In this document: positions 56,850 to 64,000 of the stretch, piece after piece
Position numbering within the stretch: the first letter of the stretch is position 1
How the letters are laid out: each line of letters starts with the position of its first letter
Source of the DNA: Gnetum montanum
Taxonomy: Eukaryota; Streptophyta; Gnetopsida; Gnetales; Gnetaceae
NCBI GenBank assembly: GCA_015680685.1
Contig: MNCI01035156.1
Coordinates: 192,757-256,756 of the forward strand
Reading direction: 5' to 3'
Length of the DNA stretch: 64,000 nt
Program-made: the position numbers and the translations under genes
Notes under the pieces: generated by a model
The model's input: the letters and a program-made list of their open reading frames with translations, nothing else
The model's database searches: none
Told to the model about the DNA's origin: nothing

Positions 56850-58250
56850 GCAAGAGCTGATTCTTATTCTTTGATCTTGAAAATTTCAATGTTTTTTTTG
56901 AGGTGTTTAGTCCTGTGTAGAAGAAAATATTTTGTTAGCATATCTACATGATGATCTTTTATGTCAACATGAATGAGTTTAATATTTTTCCCATTTACTT
57001 ATTACTTTATAACATCATATTTTTTAATGTGTTTTGACTTCTTATGATGCACATGTTCATTTGACAATTAAATGGTAGCTATGTTGTTATAGAATAATAC
57101 AATTGGAAGACCAAATTGGAATCCTAGGTGAGTCATAAGAGTCTTGAGCTAAAGTATGCATTGGATACACTCGACCATGGCTATGAATTTAGCTTCACAA
57201 GTTGAGGGACTAATATAAGTTATTTTCTTTGACTTCCAATATACTGGATTATCCCCATGAAGTATTATACTTCTTGATATTGACTTTCTATCATTATGGT
57301 CTCCACCTCAATTAACATCTAAATATGCATGATAGTCACTATTTTCGAATATGTAGATCGTGCCATGATCCATTATGCTCTTAAGATAGTTCAAAACATG
57401 CATAAGTGCATTGTGGTGGTTCTACCTTAGTTCTTGCATAAATTGTGATAAATAAGAAGTTAGAAACTCAAGATCTAATCTTGTGTGATAGATAAATCTA
57501 AGGGCAGCAATTATACTTCTATATTATATTGCATCAACAAGATTTATGTTGTCCTTGTGATCAAGTTTTATGTTGTAAGTAAGAGGAGTTTTGGTGGCTT
57601 TTTGTTTTCTGCTAATTTTGTATTTTTTTAGCATGGAGGTACCATATTTGATTTTAAATTCAATTCCATCCTTACCTTCATCAACTTGTATCCTAAGAAA
57701 ATATTTTATTTCCACTAAGCCTTTTATTTCAACTTCACTCTTCATATCATCTTTGAATTCTTCTATTAACTTATTTGAAGATACAAAAACAAGGTCATCT
57801 ACATAAAGAGAGATGATGATGAAGTCCTTATTATCATGTTTTTAATATAAAGTTAGTTTAAACATATAAGATGAATATCCTTTTCTCAGCAAGTAGTCAT
57901 TGATTCTACGAAACCATGCCCTTGGAACTTACTTTAATCCATACAAGGCTTTATTTACTTTGCATAACTTGTCTTCTTTTCCTTTAATAACATACCCTTT
58001 ATGTTCATAGACATAGAATTTCTCACTGATATTGCTATTAAGAAATGTTAACTTAACATCCATTTGCTGAAGTTTGAGACTATGATGAGCAACTATAGAG
58101 TGGATAAATTTGACTATTTCAAACCTTACTACTAGAGAAAATATCTCCTTATAGCCAATGTGTTTCTTTTATTTAAAACCTCTAGCCATATGTCTTGCTT
58201 TGAGTTTGATAGTTTTAGCTATTAAGAAGTCATTAAAGATCAACAAGCAA
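56850..58250 (-). pseudogene. pol: Ty1/copia pol remnant (RT and RNase H)
   Basis: The minus strand reads KLKARHMARGFK (58190), then QMDVKLTFLNSNISEKFYVY and VNKALYGLK before VPRAWF. The RT active site ISLYVDDLVFVSSN is at 57780-57815. EIKYFLRIQVDEGKDGIEF and YGTSMLKKY lie at 57590-57690. RNase H follows with GGDHNDRKSISRSI and NPVYWKSKKITYISPSTCEA (57180-57310), ending with NEHVHHKKSKHIKKYDVI (about 57030). The order RT before RNase H with YVDD and LKKY is Ty1/copia. Gag and integrase are missing and stops are few compared with E3 and E4, so it may be a younger, 5'-truncated copy. Confidence 0.85.
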
Positions 58251-58419
58251 GTTTATCTAAAAATTTAGTTTGAATCTTCAAGTGGTATAAAGGATCTTCA
58301 ATCTCAGCCATTTTGGTTGCTGTTGTCATAGCTCAAGTATCCACTCCTTCCTCTACTAGGTTGGATCAGTTAGTGCTCCCTTGTAACATCGTTTTGTGGT
58401 TAATTTTAGCATTCCTTCT

Positions 58420-58850
58420 ACATCATAAGTTTACCATGACCATTGGTATCCTTAGGGATACACCACAATCCCACCATGAGTTGTGGTGTTGTAGACAAAG
58501 CAAAAGCCACTATTTCTACTTATCACAACTTCACTATGAGTTGAGGTATTAAAAGATGATTCCACCATGACTTGTCATCTTGAAAATGTTATTGAAAAGG
58601 CTAGAGATATAAGTTTAATACCTTTTGTATCAACCACCACCTAACCATGACTTATGGTTGGGACAACCATGATCACAACATGACTTGTGGTCTCCTTCCA
58701 TGAGTGCTCCATGATTCATGATCCTTATCCTTAGTTTTGAAACACACCATGACCTGTGATTCCAATCCATGAGTAGACCATGATCCTTGGTTTGTAATAC
58801 CATGAGTTCATTAGTACTTGTGGTCTTAGTCATGGTTAATTTTTTGGCCA
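58420..58850. repeat. Degenerate CCATGA..TTGTGGT repeat array, right part
   Basis: At least nine imperfect units occur, for example CACCATGAGTTGTGGTG (58476), ACCATGACTTATGGT (58646), AACATGACTTGTGGT (58677), CACCATGACCTGTGATT (58745), and CCATGAGTTCATTAGTACTTGTGGT (58800). The best units have complementary ends CACCA/TGGTG. It continues the array at 55740-56130 on the far side of the copia remnant. Confidence 0.65.
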
Positions 58851-61800
58851 AATTTTGAACAAAGAAAAACAATCTCAAATAGAAAAAAGGGATATTATTC
58901 CACTACCACCATTGACATGGTGGTGCACTCCATGTTTTCTTCTACTATGCTTCTTCATTCCTCTTAGTTTCTTTATAGGATTTGTACTTTTTTCATTTGG
59001 TTTTCCCAATTTTTTAAAAATAGGATTAGGGTTTGTTCTTTTATTGTTATCCATTCTTAATGAGAAATGTAGTGCTTATCCTTGATTTTCAATTATCTTA
59101 AGCATCATGGTATTGTTGTAGTTGATTAAACAACATTAAATGTGATTTTATTTTGCAATTTCACATAAATTAAAATTTTCCTCATTTATAAGAGTAAACT
59201 TTATTTTTTTCATCCGTATTATGAACTAAGATTATTTACTCTTTTTAGAAGAATGCTGAAACAACCACTAACAAGTAATTCATTCATGAATTGACTATTA
59301 CAATTATAGCAATTTTGTTCTACTAAATTTTGTACATGAAGTTGGAGATAGGAAAAAAAATAACATTTTGTTGAAAGAACTCTAAAAAATGATAATTTCT
59401 CTTCTTATTGTATCTCCATGAACAGTAACATCCCAAAATATCTCTTTTTTAGAGGAACACTTGCTTAATCACTTGAGAAAAAAAAAATTACTAGCATAAG
59501 TGAAATAAGATTGAATTGTAAAATCTAATGTTATTGCTTGTACTCTCTACCAGTTAAAATTTTGTAGAGGAAGAATTCTCTTGATTGTCACTTTCATGAA
59601 AGAAATTGATACATGTACAATTCAATAAAGTATCTCTATAAAGCTAGAAATTGAGACTACAATCTCTAAAATTTTCCAACAACATGACTTAATTTTTAGT
59701 AATTTATTTTTGATATATTATACATCTTACTAGTAAGTTATCTCCAATTTTATTATTTAATTATCGATAGTTGATTGTCCATAAATTTTAGTGGCTTTGT
59801 CACTTGCTTTTATGATTCATGAGGTATAACTAACACTAAATATGATTTATTAAACAAGTTCTAATTCCATTTTGTGTGTTTTCATGATGTTCAATAGTTA
59901 TGATATGTTAGAGAAAATTTTTTAAGTCTTAGAACATTCTCTGATTATGTTATATATAATGCAACATAACCACAAAAGGTTATCAACCTATTTAAATTTT
60001 CTTTTACATTGGCTGCTATTATTTAAGTTTTATACAATCATGGATCTTATAAAAATCATGGAAACTAGTACAAGGAATCTTTCACATGAATACATGTTCT
60101 TAGAACAAAATAGAATTTGTTACAAAATTATTGAAATTCATTTGTTAATTAAGGTTTTTTTACTGTATTTTGTTTTAAATTTGATATAATTTTATGATTT
60201 GCAACTATTACCATTGTGTGTGAATGTAATATTAAAAAAAATTGGAGTCATTAGAAATGTTTTCTTCTTAGAAACTAAAGAAAATGGTAATCTATCATTG
60301 GATGATAATGGAATCATGTTACAATAAGAATAGTACTTTACAAGCTACCATACATGGGTAGATTTCACCTCTAATGCATATGATATTGTAGATGTTGTAC
60401 AAGTTTCATGTGGTAAAGAGCAAGCTATCAAGAAATGAAGGTGAAAAAATAGTAAAATTACCTAATTCTGCATGTTCAAAAATATGATAAGAAAGAGAAT
60501 ATCACAAATTATTTTCCTAAGGTATTGTTGCCCTTCAAATTTATACAATTGTTTCTAGTGAAAACATCCAAAGCCAAAAGTTTTAATAATGTAATTTTAC
60601 CCATGTGGAAATGGGGTAATAATATTGATGTTCCATTTAATATCCTAATGATAATCATGTGTATGATCAAAAGACAAACAAGGTCATGGTATCTACATGA
60701 TACCAAATAGTGTCTTAGTTTTCTAATTATTATGAAAAAATTATTGTACAAAAAATTGTATATGATTTCTAGCCAACTTTAAGAAATAGTAAAGTTGAAT
60801 CTAAAAAGCATTTTTAAGAGTACATCAGTATCAAAGAGAGATGAGAAATCATGTTTTTTAAAAGATGATGATAGATAGTATCTATAGGATGTGTGCCAAC
60901 ATGAAAAAGGCCATCACCAATATATCACTAATAAGTTGGAAAATGTGATTGACATATTGAACAATTATTGCCAAAATAATGCAACACTATGGAATGTTAT
61001 GAAGGAGCTCAAGTCAAATAATTACCATTTGTTAGAAGAAAATATTCAATTGAAGGATAAAATAGAGAATTTGTTTATTGAAGAGAAAAGTTGCATTCAA
61101 AAGTTAATTCAATAGAATAAGAAATTGGGCAATTAAATTATCATGCTAAATAAGGAAATTGACTTATTAAAAAATGTAGTAGTAATTGACAATGATGGAT
61201 GCAAGGATATTGACCCTACACAAGTAAGATTATCAAAGGCTTTTACAATGGCATAATAGTTTTCACATTTTCTATTTTGTTTATTGTTTTTCTGGATTGT
61301 AAATCTTCCCCCTAAGATCTATATTATATCTATTTCAAATAAATTTTTCTAATCTCTCAATACTTATGATTGCAAGAAGATTATTTGTTTTAGTTAAATC
61401 AGATAACAAACAACAATTGATCCAATAGAAGTAGTGTATGAATATAGAAATAAATAAAAAAAATTATCTAGAATATATTCTAATAATATGAACATATTGT
61501 TTTTGGTGCATGTTATTTTTTTGTCACATGTTATTCTAATGATTTTATTCTCTCTAGAATTAGTGAAAATAATCTTGATTGATATGATGACTCATTTTTT
61601 AATCAAAATTCCCTTTTGTAGTTGATACCACCTGTGTAGACTACGACACCCCAATTGATCAATCATATGGAAAAATTATTAAAGTGATGTAATTTCCTTC
61701 CATTGACATGCTTGATAGTAAATAGCTTATGAGAAAATCATTTGGCATAGTCTACATCAAGATGGATGGAAATAATGACTTGATGATGATATCAGTGATG

Positions 61801-62116
61801 TGTACATCATGTACTTTAAAGAACTTTAGAACTCCAGCAATGCCTATGAAGCATATACCAATCCAAAATGTTTCATTTCCAATAGCATGTTTCAAGCATT
61901 TGCAAAGCTCTTTAGAGTTAGAGGTAGCTGGGTAAGAATAACTAGTAGAGAAATAAAGCAAAAAAAGTTATAAAAAGACATGTTGTAATATTAAAAGTGG
62001 TATATTAGTTGAAGAAGAGCTTATGATTTGGTGGTAGAAAAGAATTTGATAAAATAGGTTAAAGAAACAACTTATTAGAAGAGTTTCTTCAAGCTAGATA
62101 ATCATTATTTTGCCAT
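58851..62116. other. AT-rich intergenic DNA
   Basis: No known domain or LTR was recognised. One open stretch, 60891-61115, codes for a Lys/Asn/Glu-rich, coiled-coil-like peptide that stays mostly open to about 61250 after one TAG. It has no identifiable homologue from reading alone and could be a worn gag or host exon. A hydrophobic open stretch at 58855-59085 looks like a by-product of T-rich DNA. Confidence 0.4.
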
Positions 62117-62939
62117 TGATGAGCTGCAATATCGTGGCCACGATATCATGTCCACGATATTGGACATCTGATGTCGAAACCTATCTCATTGTCTATAAAT
62201 AAGAGGTGAGCACACTTGGTTTTGGCATTAGTCAATTAGTTTTCTTAATCCCTTACCCAAACTTTTACAGTTTTCCCTTTTCAGAGTTAGAATTATTCCT
62301 GAGTGCCTGCAGTAGGAGTCATAAAGTGAATGGATCTTTATTTGAGCATTATGTACCTGAGCACACCTTGTGTCCAAAAATCAAGATAAACTTTGTGATA
62401 AAATTTTCAACATTTAGAATAGCTTAGTTATTACATTTAATGCTATTTATAGTTATTTAATGCTTCCATTAGTTAATTGATGTTAATTTTATTGATTCAT
62501 TAATTTTCACAAGTAAGTACACTTAGTATGACCACTTCGAGCATACATGGAATGCTTGGTAACCTAGTAACGATTAGCATTTGTTAATCTCAGTAGTGCT
62601 ACACTAGTTCAGGATGTGTACGACAAGTGGGAATGGATGCTATTTTTAGGACTAGCTAGAACATAGTTGATTAGTTAAACTAAATTAGTTACTTAATTAT
62701 TTCATTTCTCCCTCTTAAGCACCAGGACCATAAAACATAAAAAATCTTAAAAAACACATACCTTAGGTTTACTTAACCATACAATTGTGCCATATAAGTA
62801 AGCTTGGGAACACAATGATTGACTAACCCATCCTTGTTCTATGAAGGCACATAAGCACTTAGTCGTTGGAATTTGACTGGATTGTGTGTGAACGCTTGTA
62901 TTTTTATGGTTGAGTGTAGGGGTGTTTCGCCGCTCATCA
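62117..62939 (+). repeat. 5' LTR of E5 (823 bp)
   Basis: It begins TGATGAG and ends CTCATCA, followed by a primer site. U3 carries the 18-base perfect palindrome ATATCGTGGCCACGATAT (62129-62146) and the inverted partner CCACGATATTG (62152-62162). TATAAAT is at 62194-62200. The last 240 bases match 1-240. Confidence 0.8.
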
Positions 62940-62940
62940 T

Positions 62941-62958
62941 TAGCACCATTGTCAAGGA
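62941..62958 (+). other. Primer-binding site of E5, tRNA-Asp type
   Basis: TAGCACCATTGTCAAGGA follows the LTR end after one base. It matches TGGCGCCGTTGCCGGGGA apart from transitions. Confidence 0.7.
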
Positions 62959-63074
62959 CTTTGTTGTTTGTGTGCTAATTAGAACTTAGGAATCTTCCCA
63001 TTGTTAGAATGAACCCTTAGGGTTGGTTATTTTACAATCATTAAGAAACAATATTGCACACTAAATAAACAATC

Positions 63075-64000
63075 ATGTCTCCTTCTTCTTACGAGAGTGC
63101 TTCACCGCCTAGGTCTAACATAGTGAACAATTAGAGGTGTAGTGCACATGATGTTGATCCACCAGTGCCCCAATAGTTTCTCTTGGTATATGCTCATCCC
63201 GATGAGTATGTACCAGATTTTACCTTTATCCTCCACCAGGATGAACAACTACGTTGGTGTGATTTAGAGGATAACATAGTGTAACCTCCTAACTACTCAA
63301 TCCCAAGCATGCTTCTTTGTGCTCTCACACAAATTGTTATGCAACACTTACAGATGGAGTACGTTGTGCATGAGTAAGATTTGAGAGACTATCAACCCAT
63401 GGAGGCACAATGTCAAAGGGACCTACAACAGGATAGACATTACAAATCTATGAAGGGGAAGTGGTCTTAGGATGTCCCATATGTCCTAAGTGAAAATGAG
63501 GATGGTGAACCTACCTTAGGAGGTTTTCCACAAAAGGATGTTTCTCTTGTTGACTTTGGCCAAGGGATTGTGTATCAAAATCTTCATTCAACTATCCATA
63601 ACTCAGATTCTAGTATCGATGGACACAAAGGATCTGAAAAAGGAACAGGAATGCATGACAAAGATGGACATTGGGATGGTAACCGTGACCAAGGCCCCAA
63701 ATACCAAAGAGAAGATAGTAGGCACCATCATTGTACCAGTTCTTTTTCCTCTTCATCTTAATCATCTCGTTCACCCTCTCCTTCAGGATATTGAAGAGAT
63801 CTTTGTATTTGAAGAGAAGGAAGACTATCTGAGCTTAGAGCCCATCAACTACAAAGATTGTTGGAGCAAGATGATAAAGAGGAAGATGAGTTAAGGAAAA
63901 GGGAGAGTGTGGAGGGATACGATAGAGATCCTTCCATTCAAAAGAAGGAAGTTAAATTTTATGAGGATGAAGAAGAGTCACCACTTGAAAAGATGGTGAA
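63075..64000 (+). pseudogene. gag: E5 gag, N-terminal part
   Basis: ATG at 63075 (MSPSSYESASPPRSN). The block YAHPDEYVPDFTFILHQDEQ at about 63190-63250 matches the Gag start of E3 and E4. Later NLHSTIHNSDSSIDGHKGSE lines up with TIHKLGSI in E4, and a Ser-rich stretch follows near 63740. It is the least broken Gag start in the window, yet has several TAG/TAA stops, as at 63132 and 63172. The Gag core would lie beyond the window. Confidence 0.7.

Larger units (their letters stand above)
62117..64000 (+). mobile_element. E5: start of an Athila/Tat-type element, cut by the window edge
   Basis: LTR, primer site and the beginning of gag are present on the plus strand; the rest lies beyond 64000. 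It shares its LTR subfamily with E0 at 1-240. Confidence 0.8.

Noticed and set aside
58855-59085. Hydrophobic 76-codon plus-strand frame resembling a membrane protein
   Set aside because: T-rich DNA gives Phe/Leu-rich frames by chance; there is no homologue, and no partner frame continues it.
1-64000. tRNA genes, rRNA genes, CRISPR arrays, bacterial operons
   Set aside because: No tRNA cloverleaf, rRNA core or regular repeat-spacer array was recognised, and the content is plant nuclear.

Overview
The window is nuclear DNA of a seed plant with a large, repeat-filled genome; a gymnosperm is my best guess. This is an inference from a single host gene in 64 kb, dominance by very old, stop-riddled LTR retrotransposons, and strong CpG loss in the repeats. 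No species marker was seen.

The one convincing host gene is a two-exon DUF247 (PF03140) gene on the + strand, 20572-22426. Its GT-AG intron joins the halves in phase into a 546-residue protein with a C-terminal membrane segment. A decayed copy of its 5' part lies about 1.7 kb upstream (18869-19105).

Most of the rest is one lineage of Ty3/gypsy elements of Athila/Tat type. The copies share a tRNA-Asp-like primer site, LTRs beginning TGATGA (or TGATAA) and ending TCATCA, an unusual Gag knuckle, and an extra ORF (called ORF3 here) between pol and the 3' LTR. Copies: E0 (1-240, LTR end only), E1 (+, about 244-10182, without pol), E2 (-, 24236-27350, a mosaic), E3 (-, 29227-55733), E4 (-, 38605-51985) and E5 (+, 62117 to the window edge). 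E4 sits inside E3's protease region, flanked by a plausible 5-bp target duplication. E3 lies in an array of degenerate CCATGA..TTGTGGT repeats, which also surrounds a Ty1/copia pol remnant (56706-58250).

By region: 1-10182 E0/E1; 10183-16260 mostly anonymous, with a copia-like LTR candidate and one degraded reading frame; 16259-16963 a GC-rich, CpG-rich island running into a 201-N gap; 16964-22500 the DUF247 gene and its fragment; 24236-27350 E2; 27480-28780 a LINE 3' end; 29227-55733 the E3/E4 nest; 55734-58850 repeat array plus copia; 59100-62116 anonymous AT-rich DNA; 62117-64000 E5.

The most interesting signal is the conserved ORF3. It recurs in E1, E2, E3 and E4 with shared motifs, follows a long conserved non-coding spacer, and may have begun at a splice acceptor. 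E1 keeps gag, protease and ORF3 but has lost RT, RNase H and integrase, so it may represent a non-autonomous form.
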